A stretch of 64,000 nucleotides of DNA from Orbaceae bacterium ESL0721. GTDB lineage: Bacteria > Pseudomonadota > Gammaproteobacteria > Enterobacterales > Orbaceae. Position numbers and translations under genes: made by a program. The stretch is from assembly GCA_029433365.1 (NCBI GenBank), contig JAQTHZ010000001.1, forward strand, positions 434,001-498,000. Reading direction: 5' to 3'. Within the stretch, counting starts at the first letter, position 1. Each line of letters opens with the position of its first letter. The notes below the pieces were generated by a model. It worked only from the letters and a program-made list of their open reading frames with translations, searched no databases and was not told the origin of the DNA. Positions 48,801 to 58,335 of the stretch are shown here, piece after piece.

Positions 48801-49103
48801 CTTGAAAAAGAGGGTAAATCACTGATTGATGCAACTCTAGAAGCTTGTCGTCTACGTTTACGCCCTATCTTAATGACCTCATTCGCCTTTATTCTTGGGG
48901 TTGCACCATTAGCAGTAAGTACTGGAGCCGGTTCTGCAAGCCAAAATGCTGTAGGTACTGGTGTAATTGGTGGTATGTTAACAGCTACTTTCTTAGCTAT
49001 ATTCTATGTTCCGTTATTCTTCGTATTTATCACTAAGACATTCACTAAACATAGAAATAAAACAGTATTACCAACCAATAGTAACAACGCTATAACAAAA
49101 TAG
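45894..49103 (+). CDS. acrB: RND multidrug efflux transporter (AcrB type)
   Basis: A 1069-residue proton-driven pump of the HAE1 family. Start MAKFFIDRPIFAWVIAIMMMLGG; proton-relay aspartates in LAIGLLVDDAIVVIENVER (helix 4) and the lysine in TMGLAAKNAILIVEFAKDAL (helix 10); about 12 membrane segments and two large periplasmic loops. Slightly longer than E. coli AcrB (1049). Translated from AGGAG, 18 bp after acrA. Two rho-independent terminators follow. Expected substrates are bile salts, dyes and antibiotics. Confidence 0.96.
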   Translation: MAKFFIDRPIFAWVIAIMMMLGGALCINLLAVEQYPDIAPPAVTVTANYPGADAQTIENTVTQLLEQNLTGLDHLIYMKSTSSSQGTVQTTLTFAPGTDPDFAQVQVLNKVESIKSRLPDSVQKNGVGVAKNNTNILKVIGFYSTNPQKTQADIADFIYSSVQDSIRRVQGVGDTTLFGSEYAMRIWLDPNKLNYFKLSMEEIISAIQAQNAQVTAGQLGASPAEKGQELNATITAQSRLKTAEQFQNILVRVNTDGSNILLKEIATVEIGASDYSFISTYNGKTSAGLAIYLATGANQLDTSDAVDKKLAELAKIFPEDIHYVFPYDTTPFVKLSIHNVVETLVEAIILVIIVMYLFLQNLRSTLIPTITVPVVLLGTFVVLYIFGFTINTLSMFAMVLAIGLLVDDAIVVIENVERIMHDEGLSPYDATVKSMQEITPALVGIAVVLSAVFVPMAFYGGAAGGIYKQFSITIVTSMILSVIMAIVLTPALCAQILKAPSKSKYKKATWSEKLIKLPPFSWFSAGTSFIFKYFNAFYDSSLHAYQKGVVKVIRNPIISGVIYALILIALIFGFSRLPTGFLPAEDQGVIIMLAELPPGSTIDQTNNILNKTTDYFMKNEKESVDTIFAVSGFSMVGRGQNMGMAFVKLKDWDERTTANQRVDAIIKRTNGFLRSLIEARIFATNVPAVPALGMANGFSYILKDSGGNGHDALMQAFYQTLGMAMQNPNLVQVRPDSMLDVPQYKINVDFETAQALGVSVSSVNSVLSTALGSAYIDDFVYNNRVKKVYLQSDAPYRMLPGDFSYWNVKNKDGEMVPYDAFAVTTKTFGSPSLLRYDGVSAMGITGSAAPGQSSGQAMQIMEEISQKLPKGFTFDWTNISYQERQAGSQTTTLYIISIIVVFLALAALYESWSVPISILFVIPLGIIGTVFATMFRGLDNDIYFIVGLLTTMGLAAKNAILIVEFAKDALEKEGKSLIDATLEACRLRLRPILMTSFAFILGVAPLAVSTGAGSASQNAVGTGVIGGMLTATFLAIFYVPLFFVFITKTFTKHRNKTVLPTNSNNAITK

Positions 49104-49109
49104 CCTAAG

Positions 49110-49145
49110 ATTATGTAGGGCAAAAGTCCTACATAATTTTTTATT
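49110..49145 (+). terminator. acrAB terminator 1
   Basis: ATTATGTAGG / CCTACATAAT with loop GCAAAAGT, followed by TTTTTTATTT, 7 bp after the acrB stop. Confidence 0.88.
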
Positions 49146-49174
49146 TAAAAATATATCATTAATAAAATAGAGAG

Positions 49175-49207
49175 AATCCTTACTGTGCAGATAGTAAGGA
49201 TTTTTTT
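49175..49207 (+). terminator. acrAB terminator 2, overlapping the ruvC stop codon
   Basis: AATCCTTACT / AGTAAGGATT, loop GTGCAGAT, then T7. The T-tract runs into the ruvC stop codon (49206-49208, minus strand), so it protects ruvC from acrB read-through. Confidence 0.85.
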
Positions 49208-49694
49208 ATCGACGTGAAGTGAGTAGACTAGCAGTTAAATGGGCATGCGTTATAGCAATACCAAGCGCATCGGCAGCATCTGCTTGTGGAGTTGCTGGGA
49301 GTTTTAATAGTAGTTTAACCATATGTTGAACTTGCTTTTTATCAGCTGCCCCGCTACCCACAACACTCTGTTTTACTAACCTAGCTGCATACTCAAATAC
49401 TGGAATATCACGGTTAACAGCAGCAACAATAGCTGCACCACGGGCTTGCCCTAGTTTTAGTGCAGAATCGGCATTACGTGCCATAAATATTTGTTCTATG
49501 GCAAACATATCAGGATTAAATTGTAGAATAATTTCAGTTACGCCAGCGTAAATTCGTTTTAAGCGTGTTGGAAGATCTTCGGCTTCAGTTCGAATACAAC
49601 CACTACCAAGATAACTTAATTGACGTCCTGTTTGACGGATTACACCATAACCCGTCAAACGAGAACCAGGATCAATGCCAAGAATAATGGCCAT
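49206..49694 (-). CDS. ruvC: Holliday junction resolvase RuvC
   Basis: A 162-residue endonuclease that cuts Holliday junctions symmetrically. Catalytic acids: Asp in [14 protein letters not shown] (D7), Glu in [11 protein letters not shown], and Asp pair in [17 protein letters not shown]. coli RuvC has 173 residues; the difference is the C-terminal tail. Its ATG shares one base with the yebC stop. ruvA and ruvB, normally next in the operon, are not here; the convergent acrB follows instead. Confidence 0.95.
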   Translation of the reverse strand: MAIILGIDPGSRLTGYGVIRQTGRQLSYLGSGCIRTEAEDLPTRLKRIYAGVTEIILQFNPDMFAIEQIFMARNADSALKLGQARGAAIVAAVNRDIPVFEYAARLVKQSVVGSGAADKKQVQHMVKLLLKLPATPQADAADALGIAITHAHLTASLLTSRR

Positions 49695-50437
49695 TAAAGT
49701 GTTGCTGCAACCTCATCAGATACATCGCCGTTGTGATAGACCTCTTGAACATCATCACAATCTTCAAGCATATCAATAAGTCGCATCAATTTTGGAGCTG
49801 AATCAATATCTAAATCTATTTTGGTTGCTGGAATCATTGATACTTCAGCAGCTTCAGCAACTAAACCAGCTGCATCTAATGCATCTTTTACTTCTCCAAA
49901 TGCCTCTGGAGAGGTATAGACATCAATAGCACCATCATCATAAGTGACAATATCATCAGCACCAGCTTCTAGTGCCGCTTCCATCACCTTCTCTTCATCA
50001 GAACCAACTGGGTAAGAGATTACCCCTTTTTTAGTAAAAAGATATGAGACAGAACCATCAGTACCTAAATTACCACCTGTTTTAGTGAAGGCATGGCGCA
50101 CTTCTGAAACAGTACGGTTACGATTATCACTTAAACATTCAACCATAACGGCCGTGCCCGCTGGCCCATATCCCTCATAAATAATCGTCTCCATATTACT
50201 ATCATCTTCACCACCTACCCCACGAGCAATCGCACGGTTCATGGTGTCGCGTGTCATATTGTTAGAGAGTGCTTTATCTACTGCGGCGCGTAAACGTGGA
50301 TTAGCGGCTGGATCACCCCCACCTATTTTTGCTGCTGTTACGAGCTCACGAATAATTTTAGTGAAAATTTTCCCGCGTTTAGCGTCTTGCGCTGCTTTGC
50401 GATGTTTAGTATTGGCCCATTTACTATGACCTGCCAT
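49694..50437 (-). CDS. yebC: YebC/PmpR-family regulatory protein
   Basis: A 247-residue protein starting [28 protein letters not shown], the YebC hallmark, with the acidic middle ([39 protein letters not shown]) and C-terminus [11 protein letters not shown]. YebC proteins have been described as DNA-binding regulators and, more recently, as factors acting on translation. GGAG precedes ATG 50437; the TTG at 50449 overlaps that site and is not used. Encoded just before ruvC, as in E. coli. Confidence 0.95.
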   Translation of the reverse strand: MAGHSKWANTKHRKAAQDAKRGKIFTKIIRELVTAAKIGGGDPAANPRLRAAVDKALSNNMTRDTMNRAIARGVGGEDDSNMETIIYEGYGPAGTAVMVECLSDNRNRTVSEVRHAFTKTGGNLGTDGSVSYLFTKKGVISYPVGSDEEKVMEAALEAGADDIVTYDDGAIDVYTSPEAFGEVKDALDAAGLVAEAAEVSMIPATKIDLDIDSAPKLMRLIDMLEDCDDVQEVYHNGDVSDEVAATL

Positions 50438-50552
50438 AAAATTCTCCAATGAGTTAAAATATACTATCTATTGATCCGCGCATTTTAACAAAATTTTTCG
50501 TTTAATTCAGCTTAATTTCCCGCAAATTTTTCCGTTCTTAATGACACTAATG

Positions 50553-52025
50553 CTACTCATCATCCATAAATTTGCTTGCATCGGCATAATTATCAAACCG
50601 TGAGAATTGACCCTGAAATTTTAATCGAACTTTACCAATTGGGCCATTACGCTGTTTACCTAAAATGATTTCTGCTATCCCTTTATATTCTGAATTTTCG
50701 TTGTAGACTTCATCGCGGTAGATAAACATGACAACGTCTGCATCTTGTTCGATCGATCCTGACTCACGTAAATCTGAATTTACAGGGCGTTTATCACCTC
50801 TCTGTTCTAAGCTACGATTCAATTGTGACAAGGCGACAACTGGTACAGATAACTCTTTAGCCAATGCTTTAAGTGAACGGGAGATTTCGGCAATTTCAAG
50901 CGTGCGATTTTCAGAGATTGTTGGAACACGCATTAACTGCAAATAATCAACCATGATTAAGCTAATGCCGCCATGTTCGCGTGCAATACGCCGTGCACGA
51001 GAACGCAGCTCCATTGGTGTAAGTCCAGAAGAGTCATCAATAAAGATATTTTTCTTTTCAAGTAGTAAACCCATAGTGCTTGAAATACGAGCCCAATCAT
51101 CATCTTGTAGTTGACCAGTTCTGATGCGCGTCTGATCTACTCTTGATAATGAGGCAAGCATACGCATCATGATCTGGTCAGCTGGCATCTCTAAACTAAA
51201 AATAAGAACTGGCTTATCTTGCAGCATGGCTGCATTTTCGCATAGATTCATAGCAAAGGTTGTTTTACCCATAGATGGGCGTGCGGCAACAATAATGAGA
51301 TCTGAATTTTGTAAGCCTGCTGTTTTTTTATCTAAATCGATAAAACCAGTTGAGACACCTGTTACGCCATCATGAGGGCGTTGAAATAACTCCTCAATTT
51401 TAGCAACTGTCTCCTCTAAAACTGTGGTGATACTCTGTGGACCTTCGCCAGATTTTGTGCGACTTTCGGCTATCTGAAATATTTTTGACTCTGCAAAATC
51501 TAATATATCTTCACTTTCACGGCCTTCAGGAGCATAACAGCAATCAGCAATCTCATTTGATGCGGAGATGAGTTCTCTTAAGATGGATTGTTGGCGAATA
51601 ATTTGTGTGTAAGCAACTACATTTACTGCACTAGGGGTATTTTTGGATAATTCGGCTAAATAGGCAAAACCACCAACATCAGACAAAATGGCTCTGTTTT
51701 CTAAACTCTCGGATAAAGTGATAAGATCAATTGGAATACCTTTACTGATTAGTGCATGCATTTCAGCAAAAATAAGTTGATGGTGACGAGAGTAGAAATC
51801 TCTCTCATTAATCATCTCAGATACAGTATCCCAGCGCTGATTATCTAGCATTAAACTACCTAAAACAGCTTGTTCTGCCTCAATTGAGTGTGGTGGTAAT
51901 TTCAGACTATGGATTTGAGATGAGGAGTTAGTTAATGAATTGGTAAATTTTCTATTTCCGCTACGTTTATCACCTGTTTTGTTATAATTTATATAACTTC
52001 CATCATTTATATCTTCAGTTTTCAT
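50553..52025 (-). CDS. dnaB: Replicative DNA helicase DnaB
   Basis: A 490-residue hexameric helicase of the replication fork. N-terminal domain SIEAEQAVLGSLMLDNQRWDTVSEMINERDFYSRHHQLIF; RecA-like C-terminal domain with Walker A ARPSMGKTTFAMN (about 255), Walker B LIMVDYLQLM and FIYRDEVY near the end. About 20 residues longer than E. coli DnaB, because of an Asn/Ser-rich N-terminal stretch (YINYNKTGDKRSGNRKFTN). Not in an operon with its neighbours. Confidence 0.97.
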   Translation of the reverse strand: MKTEDINDGSYINYNKTGDKRSGNRKFTNSLTNSSSQIHSLKLPPHSIEAEQAVLGSLMLDNQRWDTVSEMINERDFYSRHHQLIFAEMHALISKGIPIDLITLSESLENRAILSDVGGFAYLAELSKNTPSAVNVVAYTQIIRQQSILRELISASNEIADCCYAPEGRESEDILDFAESKIFQIAESRTKSGEGPQSITTVLEETVAKIEELFQRPHDGVTGVSTGFIDLDKKTAGLQNSDLIIVAARPSMGKTTFAMNLCENAAMLQDKPVLIFSLEMPADQIMMRMLASLSRVDQTRIRTGQLQDDDWARISSTMGLLLEKKNIFIDDSSGLTPMELRSRARRIAREHGGISLIMVDYLQLMRVPTISENRTLEIAEISRSLKALAKELSVPVVALSQLNRSLEQRGDKRPVNSDLRESGSIEQDADVVMFIYRDEVYNENSEYKGIAEIILGKQRNGPIGKVRLKFQGQFSRFDNYADASKFMDDE

Positions 52026-52193
52026 TACAGTTAATACTCAATCTATGGTAAATACTAACTTATATTTTAACTGATTTTTATTTTTCATGCACGATGATAG
52101 ATGAATATAGCAAAGTAGTTTACTTATTACATTTTACTAATAGGAAATTAGATCATTAATTTAAACAATAAATCATTTCATAATTAGGTGTTA

Positions 52194-52208
52194 TAACCCT
52201 AAAACATT
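52194..52208 (-). repeat. interspersed 15-mer AATGTTTTAGGGTTA
   Basis: Exact copy on the minus strand just beyond the terminator of the SinI-like gene, in that gene's sense orientation. Confidence 0.7.
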
Positions 52209-52223
52209 TTTTTAAATTATTAT

Positions 52224-52250
52224 AAAAAAACCACTCCGAAGAGTGGTTTT
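52224..52250 (-). terminator. terminator after the SinI-like gene
   Basis: ACCACTC / GAGTGGT with loop CGAA and, on the minus strand, a following T7. Ends the adhesin operon, 22 bp after its last stop codon. Confidence 0.92.
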
Positions 52251-52268
52251 GATAAAGTCGAAAAACCA

Positions 52269-53294
52269 TTATTGGTAAGAAACTTTAAGTTTAAAGCCTT
52301 GGATACCAGCTTCTGGTGTTTTACCACCAAACCATGTTGCAACATCTGAGTTAAGCGCAGGTAAAACGATTGTATCAGTTGTTTGACCTACTAAATCAAC
52401 ATCGGCTGCACTTGCACCATTTGCTGCTGCATTACCACCAGCTGCTGTCCATTGGATATTAGTTGGAACAAATGTTGTTTCACCGCTATCTACTGCATAA
52501 TTAGTATTTGCGTCATCCCAAACAACTAACTTGAATGTTTCACCTAGTTTAGGATTTGCAGTGTTAGAACTGTAGTTATTATCAGCAGTTAAACCTGCAG
52601 CGTTAACTCTAAAGATTGCACCGCTAACGCCATCACTTGGGATTGGGTTAAATGGACCATTAGCATTACTATCTTTATCACCTGTACCACCAGTTCCACC
52701 AAGATCTTTATCTTTATTCTCATTAGCTGCAGAACCATTATTAGCATCAGGTTCTGATCCACCAATATTCGCAGTATCTGCACCTAAAGTTGGACCAAAT
52801 ATCCAGTTACCGATGTTTGGATCACCATATTGAGTTTTAGCAGCGATTTTATAACCGATTTTGTCTGCTCCACCAGCATCTTTACCTAAAGTAAAGAGAA
52901 TTTTACCATTTGCTTCATAAGTATAGCTTGTTGGATCAGCTTCTACCCATGTACCATTCTTACGGTATAAAACACTAAATGTACCTTCAGAACCGGCAGA
53001 ACCTTTTTTAGGATTAGCTGCTGGAGTATCACCATCTTTATCGACAGTTACAAATTCAAATCGGACTTGGTCGCCGATACGACTAACTTGACCATCAATA
53101 GTAGATTTTACAATTGTCGATCTAATTGAGTTTGTAACTTTACCAGAGATAGGATCAGCACCTGGAGAAGCTAGCCCTGGTGCATTACCTTGGATTGAAT
53201 TATTTGTTGTTGCCGTTAATGCAAATGCACCACTTGCTGCATAACCTGCAAGAAATACACCTAATGCAACTTTTTTAATCGTTAAACTTTTCAT
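52269..53294 (-). CDS. SinI-like autotransporter-associated secreted protein
   Basis: A 341-residue exported protein. Signal peptide about 1-25 (KKVALGVFLAGYAASGAFA). The mature part begins LTATTNNSIQGNAPGLAS and is Ser/Gly/Asn/Asp-rich, with an Asn-Gly-Asp linker (GSEPDANNGSAANENKDKDLGGTGGTGDKDSNANG) between two probable beta domains, ending GFKLKVSYQ. It lies 124 bp after a SinH-type inverse autotransporter on the same strand, the arrangement of Salmonella sinH-sinI, so I infer a partner of that adhesin. AAGGA precedes ATG 53294; the in-frame ATG at 53321 is too far upstream. The function of such partners is not well known. Confidence 0.65.
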   Translation of the reverse strand: MKSLTIKKVALGVFLAGYAASGAFALTATTNNSIQGNAPGLASPGADPISGKVTNSIRSTIVKSTIDGQVSRIGDQVRFEFVTVDKDGDTPAANPKKGSAGSEGTFSVLYRKNGTWVEADPTSYTYEANGKILFTLGKDAGGADKIGYKIAAKTQYGDPNIGNWIFGPTLGADTANIGGSEPDANNGSAANENKDKDLGGTGGTGDKDSNANGPFNPIPSDGVSGAIFRVNAAGLTADNNYSSNTANPKLGETFKLVVWDDANTNYAVDSGETTFVPTNIQWTAAGGNAAANGASAADVDLVGQTTDTIVLPALNSDVATWFGGKTPEAGIQGFKLKVSYQ

Positions 53295-53418
53295 GTCTAA
53301 ATTTCCTTCTTTGATCTTCAAATTAACATGTTATTTTTATATCACTACACCCAATTTTAATTGGTGTTCCTTTATGATTTATCGAATAAATCAATAAATC
53401 AAAACCTTTACATTACTA

Positions 53419-56088
53419 CTATTTGTTTGTTGCTGTTACTTTCAACACATACCCTTGGTCACCAGCACATGAAGCTCTAATTGCTTTATTGGAACCAGTT
53501 AAGTTAGGGCTAATTCTCTCTTTCGGGATATATTTAGTTGAATATGCATAATCAATACTATTTAGAATCTTATCGCTATCAGTTATTGGATCTGCATCAA
53601 CTGCTGTCTCAACTCCATCTGTTTCACATGTTTTACCATTGGCGCTGACAAGAGACCAGTCATATTGAATATAACGATCATCTATCTGTCTACCATCAAC
53701 ATCAACTGCTAATGCATAATAGCTATCACCTAATACAAGGTTATCAGTCGAAACGGATACTGATGACAAAGTATTTTGAAGCTTATCTAGTTTAACGCCA
53801 GATGCAACCAATGAGTGACCGATAGTACTTACTAGTTCATGTTTAATGATGTTTCCACTTTTATCTTTACTAACGTGGATAATATCAACAAATTTAGGAA
53901 TACCACCTGAAATATTAATCGAAGTTGTATCACTATATGGACCTAAACCGAGTGTAACTTTAACCACACCTAATCTAGCTGTTGCTGTAAAATCGATACT
54001 AAAAACATCACCATTATTAACTAAATCTTTTTTTACTGCTGTGACTAAAAGGCACTCATCTTTGCCTGTTGGACAGGTATTATTAAATCCAAATGGGATA
54101 CGATTACCATTTGCATCTACTGCTAACCAGATAGGATTATCAGAACTATTTAATTCATCAATAAATGCTTTGGTTACTTCAGTAGGATAAACGAGAGATT
54201 CATCTCTAAAAGGAACATTATTATTCATTAATGAACCTTGCACAGTGATGGTTCTACCCGCTGCAATTTCCGCACCTGATGGTTGAGTTATACCGCCCCA
54301 TATAGGCTCTACTTTAACTTTACGTGCTTGATAATCTGGCACAACTTCAAAGGTAACAGTATTAGATGATGCTGTTTTACCTTTTGCATTAGCTACAGTT
54401 ACAGCAAATGAGTATTTGCTGGTATTCTTCTGTGGTCCATTAACAGGATTTTTTTGACCTGTTGGACTTAGGTAAGATGGCGCTACAACCGACCAATTTT
54501 GTACATCTGTAATTGTTGTATTGAACCAAGACGAACCCGATGCTGAACAGAGATCAGTTGATGATGTTGCTGCCGGTTTATAGTTATAACATAAGAAGCT
54601 AAGCGCTGGATCAGTCATAGAGAGATCACCTGTCCATGTTATCTGATTAATATTATGCGCATTATGCAAACTTATACTTACTGGCATTGTTTGACCTTCT
54701 TGAATCTGAACTCGTTCAAGACCTAAGTCAACACTCATCTTCTTCTCTTTATACTCTAAAACAATATAGTTATTACGGTCGACTAGATCATAACGACTAC
54801 CTTTAAGAGAGCGTGCATTTTGTACCATACTTGGATCTATTTGATCCTTAAATGGTGTACCAATACGGTAGTTCATTGTTAACTGTGCACGAGTATCTTT
54901 TTTACCATCTTGACCTCTTTTATGATCTGCTTTCACTGTAAATAGTGGAACAGGTGTATAGTCAAGACCAAGTGTTACCGCTCTTGGATTTTTCTGTAAG
55001 TTATCTTTACCAAATAGGGCAACTTTATCACCAAAATATTGTTCATAAACAAAAGAAGCACCTAAATGTGGATATTGTGGTAAATAGCCTTGGAACCTTA
55101 CATCAAATCCTTTTGCTGCACGTTCTAAATATTCATCAAAATCTCGTGACTGCTTCCAACTTGATAAAGGATGGTAGTAGTTAGCTGCAAACTTCATGTT
55201 ATCTGTCCACGCTTCTGCACCAATACCTAAACGGTTATGTGAACGTTGAAAATCATGATCAAAAAAGACGTTATATCCTAATAACCACTTTTTATCTGCA
55301 ACTTCGAAACGTTGACCAATACCAAAGTTACCAATCCGACGTTCATTCTCATACTCTTGGAACGTTAACTGTGAAAACAGAAGCATCGTTTCTGAGTCAT
55401 ACCATGGGCTAAATAGTTTGACATTAAAGTTATTGAATTTACCTTCATCACCAACATTAAACTGTAACTGTGCTGTACCAAAACGACCTAAAAAGTCTTG
55501 GGCTGCACTACGTATTGGATCAATTACTTGCGACTGAACACCACTGCGCACATAATCGGTTGCATAATCTTGACCTTGCGTCTTTAATTGAGATGAAAGT
55601 GTATTACCTGATGAAGTTAACTGTTCCCAATTTTGAGCTGCCATCTGTAATGCCGCAGCAACTTGTGCAGCATCACTAGTATCTACCCCATCACCGCCTA
55701 AATCTGTTGAACTTAACTCTGGTAAACTTTTATATTTATCATCTAAATTATCATCAACTTTCACTATTGGCGGCAATAGTGGAGAATCAATAGGAAGAAT
55801 AAGGCGTTCACCAACCTCAACAACATCTTTTTTATTGAATCGCCCTGCATTAATTTCACGCAATTCTGCAATTGAAATATTGCTAAGCAATGCAATTTGA
55901 TACAGACTATGCTGTTTATTGTTGATCATTTCACGAACTTTAACGCCATTTTTAAGTTCAATAATTTTATTAGTATCAATTGGTGCATTACTACTCTGAT
56001 TAGATTGGGTAGATGCAAACACTAATGGAGAACTTAATGCTACGATTATAAATGCTGCTATAGACGTTAAATTAAGATTCTTTTTCAT
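53419..56088 (-). CDS. Inverse autotransporter adhesin, intimin/invasin family (SinH-like)
   Basis: An 889-residue outer-membrane adhesin. Signal peptide (about 1-25), a periplasmic LysM domain (HSLYQIALLSNISIAELREINAGRFNKKDVVEVGERLILP, about 61-100), then the inverse-autotransporter barrel from about 165 (GRFGTAQLQFNVGDEGKFNNFNVKLFSPWYDSE, GYNVFFDHDFQRSHNRLGIGAEAWTDNMKFAANYYHPLSSWKQSRDFDEYLERAAKGFDVRFQGYLP). Beta-rich, Ig-like extracellular domains (PDPALSFLCYNY-type segments with paired Cys) fill the last ~400 residues. Smaller than full intimins, similar in plan to SinH/YchP. A consensus FNR box lies about 180 bp upstream. Confidence 0.88.
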   Translation of the reverse strand: MKKNLNLTSIAAFIIVALSSPLVFASTQSNQSSNAPIDTNKIIELKNGVKVREMINNKQHSLYQIALLSNISIAELREINAGRFNKKDVVEVGERLILPIDSPLLPPIVKVDDNLDDKYKSLPELSSTDLGGDGVDTSDAAQVAAALQMAAQNWEQLTSSGNTLSSQLKTQGQDYATDYVRSGVQSQVIDPIRSAAQDFLGRFGTAQLQFNVGDEGKFNNFNVKLFSPWYDSETMLLFSQLTFQEYENERRIGNFGIGQRFEVADKKWLLGYNVFFDHDFQRSHNRLGIGAEAWTDNMKFAANYYHPLSSWKQSRDFDEYLERAAKGFDVRFQGYLPQYPHLGASFVYEQYFGDKVALFGKDNLQKNPRAVTLGLDYTPVPLFTVKADHKRGQDGKKDTRAQLTMNYRIGTPFKDQIDPSMVQNARSLKGSRYDLVDRNNYIVLEYKEKKMSVDLGLERVQIQEGQTMPVSISLHNAHNINQITWTGDLSMTDPALSFLCYNYKPAATSSTDLCSASGSSWFNTTITDVQNWSVVAPSYLSPTGQKNPVNGPQKNTSKYSFAVTVANAKGKTASSNTVTFEVVPDYQARKVKVEPIWGGITQPSGAEIAAGRTITVQGSLMNNNVPFRDESLVYPTEVTKAFIDELNSSDNPIWLAVDANGNRIPFGFNNTCPTGKDECLLVTAVKKDLVNNGDVFSIDFTATARLGVVKVTLGLGPYSDTTSINISGGIPKFVDIIHVSKDKSGNIIKHELVSTIGHSLVASGVKLDKLQNTLSSVSVSTDNLVLGDSYYALAVDVDGRQIDDRYIQYDWSLVSANGKTCETDGVETAVDADPITDSDKILNSIDYAYSTKYIPKERISPNLTGSNKAIRASCAGDQGYVLKVTATNK

Positions 56089-56256
56089 CTTAATTGTTCC
56101 TTATCCTTTTTATCATTACAACTCTGTAATAGTTATTATTGTATTTTTCCATTCTTTCATAATGTTTTATGACTTCTTTATCAGAATAAGTAATTTATTA
56201 ATTACTTTTTACATAAATCATTAAAAAATCTTTAAAAAATTGGCGATTCTTAAATA

Positions 56257-56278
56257 AAATTTGATATATATCAAATTT
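56257..56278 (-). promoter_or_regulatory. consensus FNR box upstream of the SinH-like adhesin operon
   Basis: TTGATATATATCAA (56261-56274) matches the FNR half-sites TTGAT-N4-ATCAA exactly, within a 22-bp perfect palindrome. It is centred about 180 bp before the adhesin ATG, the only promoter-bearing gene end here. A likely -10 downstream is not clear (TAAAGAT is a candidate). Confidence 0.6.
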
Positions 56279-56719
56279 GTAATTTATAAAGTATTTTACA
56301 TGAAAAATCAATCACATAACAACTTTCAAAACTATCTTTAAATAGTATTGAAACAGCTAAATTTGACTAATTTACCCTTTGCGTCTTTCCGATATTTACA
56401 AATCTTTACAAAAGTTCATTTAAAAAACATTGCAGATTCTATTACAAAAAAGTCATTTAGCAAATATTTTTTTTAATTTTTTTATAAATTTTATTTTTTT
56501 ATTGTTTTTCAGGTGGATATTTACACAAAAATTATAATTAACAGTAATATGCTAACATTATAAAGATATCTTATTAAATAAAAGTTAAAATTACTTGCCT
56601 TAAATTAACTTTTTTGTAATGTAATAATATTAATAATTTTGAGTTTGCAGTAAATGTTTGTAGTTAATGTTTATGGTTAATATATGTAGTAAATAATGAA
56701 ATGAAACTATTTATGAAAG

Positions 56720-56748
56720 CTAAGCCATCTTTATAAAAAATGGCTTAG
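56720..56748 (-). terminator. stem-loop after purF
   Basis: CTAAGCCAT / ATGGCTTAG around an 11-nt loop, 28 bp after the purF stop. No strong U-tract, so terminator function is tentative. Confidence 0.5.
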
Positions 56749-56775
56749 TAATTTGTGGTGGAATTTATCTATATG

Positions 56776-58281
56776 CTAAAAATTGTCTACAATACTTTGA
56801 CTTTTGCTACTATCATTACGTTTGAAATTTAATGATGATAGATAGTTATCATCAATACCATCAGTGATATAGTTGCCATCAAAAACAGAACAGTCAAAAT
56901 GTTCAAGTTCTGGATTTTGCTCTCTTACTGCTTCTATAAGATCATGCAGATCTTGGAAAATAAGTTTGTCAGCCCCAATATTTTGGGCAATTTCATCTAC
57001 AGTACGATGATAAGCAATCAATTCACTTGCCACCGGCATATCAATGCCATAAACATTTGGGTAGCGTACAACGGGGGCAGCAGAAGCAAGGTATACTTTT
57101 TTGGCACCAACAGCACGCACCATATCTAGAATCTCTTTAGATGTGGTACCGCGAACTATTGAATCATCTACAAGTAGGACATTTTTCCCTTCAAATTCAA
57201 TGCGGTTAGCATTTAACTTGCGTCTAACTGACTGTTTACGAGCATTTTGCCCAGGCATGATAAAGGTGCGACCAATGTAACGATTTTTTACAAAACCTTG
57301 GCGATATGGTTTCTTTAAAATATGGGCAATTTCAAGAGCTGCATCGCATGATGTCTCTGGTATCGGTATCACTACATCAATATCTACATCTTGCCATTCA
57401 CGAGCAATTTTTTTTCCTAACTTTTGACCCATTAAAATTCGTGACTGATAGACAGAGATACCGTTCATTAATGAATCAGGACGAGCAAAATAGACATATT
57501 CAAATATGCATGGATACTTTTGTGGATTATTAACACACTGACGAGAGAATAGTTCTCCCTCTTCGGTAATATATATCGCTTCTCCTGGTTCCACATCACG
57601 CATAAATTCAAAATCTAGTGTATCAAGTGCAACACTTTCTGATGCAACCATATATTCGGTTTTCACCGTGCCTTTGTTTGGATCTTTTATTTCACGTTTA
57701 CCTACTACTAATGGGCGAATACCGAATGGATCACGAAAAGCAATTAATCCATGTCCGATAATAATTGCGACACAAGCATACGCACCTTTAATAATCTTAT
57801 GTACATTGTGAACTGCATCAAAAATATTCTCCGCAGTTAAAGGATAGATGGGGAATTGTGCCAATTCACTAGCTAAAATATTTAATAGTACTTCAGAATC
57901 AGAATCAGTATTAACATGACGATGTCCCTGTTCAAACAGCGCTTCGCGGAGCTGATCTGTATTAGTTAAATTACCATTGTGCGCTAATGCGATACCATAA
58001 GGAGAGTTAACATAAAAAGGTTGTGCTTCTAAAGGACTTGAGCTACCAGCTGTTGGGTAACGAACATGTCCAATACCCAAATTACCTTGTAAACGCTGCA
58101 TATGATGCTCTTGGAATACATCTTTTACCAATCCATTAGCTTTACGTAGACGAAAACGATTTTGATCATCAATAGTTACAATGCCAGCTGCATCTTGTCC
58201 ACGATGTTGCAATACGGTTAATGCATCATAAATTGACTGATTAACAGAATCACATCCAATAATTCCTACAACACCACACAT
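56776..58281 (-). CDS. purF: Amidophosphoribosyltransferase
   Basis: A 501-residue enzyme making 5-phosphoribosylamine from PRPP and glutamine, the first step of purine synthesis. Starts [11 protein letters not shown], so Cys2 becomes the N-terminal glutaminase nucleophile; [20 protein letters not shown] and HNGNLTN follow, and the PRPP loop is [17 protein letters not shown]. The frame opens at 58335, but GAGGTAGCT precedes ATG 58281 and the Cys must be next to the start. Last gene of accD-folC-dedD-cvpA-purF. Confidence 0.97.
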   Translation of the reverse strand: MCGVVGIIGCDSVNQSIYDALTVLQHRGQDAAGIVTIDDQNRFRLRKANGLVKDVFQEHHMQRLQGNLGIGHVRYPTAGSSSPLEAQPFYVNSPYGIALAHNGNLTNTDQLREALFEQGHRHVNTDSDSEVLLNILASELAQFPIYPLTAENIFDAVHNVHKIIKGAYACVAIIIGHGLIAFRDPFGIRPLVVGKREIKDPNKGTVKTEYMVASESVALDTLDFEFMRDVEPGEAIYITEEGELFSRQCVNNPQKYPCIFEYVYFARPDSLMNGISVYQSRILMGQKLGKKIAREWQDVDIDVVIPIPETSCDAALEIAHILKKPYRQGFVKNRYIGRTFIMPGQNARKQSVRRKLNANRIEFEGKNVLLVDDSIVRGTTSKEILDMVRAVGAKKVYLASAAPVVRYPNVYGIDMPVASELIAYHRTVDEIAQNIGADKLIFQDLHDLIEAVREQNPELEHFDCSVFDGNYITDGIDDNYLSSLNFKRNDSSKSQSIVDNF

Positions 58282-58335
58282 AGCTACCTCAAATTTAAAA
58301 TAATATTGATATGCAATTAAAAAATAATGCACCAA

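Larger units (their letters stand above)
56089..56775. other. very AT-rich regulatory region between purF and the SinH-like gene
   Basis: 687 bp without a gene. It contains an FNR-type palindrome (56261-56274) and a stem-loop near the purF end (56720-56748). The rest is A/T runs, suitable for H-NS-like silencing, though that is inference. Confidence 0.5.

Noticed and set aside
52026-52268. Possible replication origin or iterons beside dnaB
   Set aside because: No DnaA-box cluster (TTATCCACA) or phased repeats; the gap holds only a terminator and one 15-mer.
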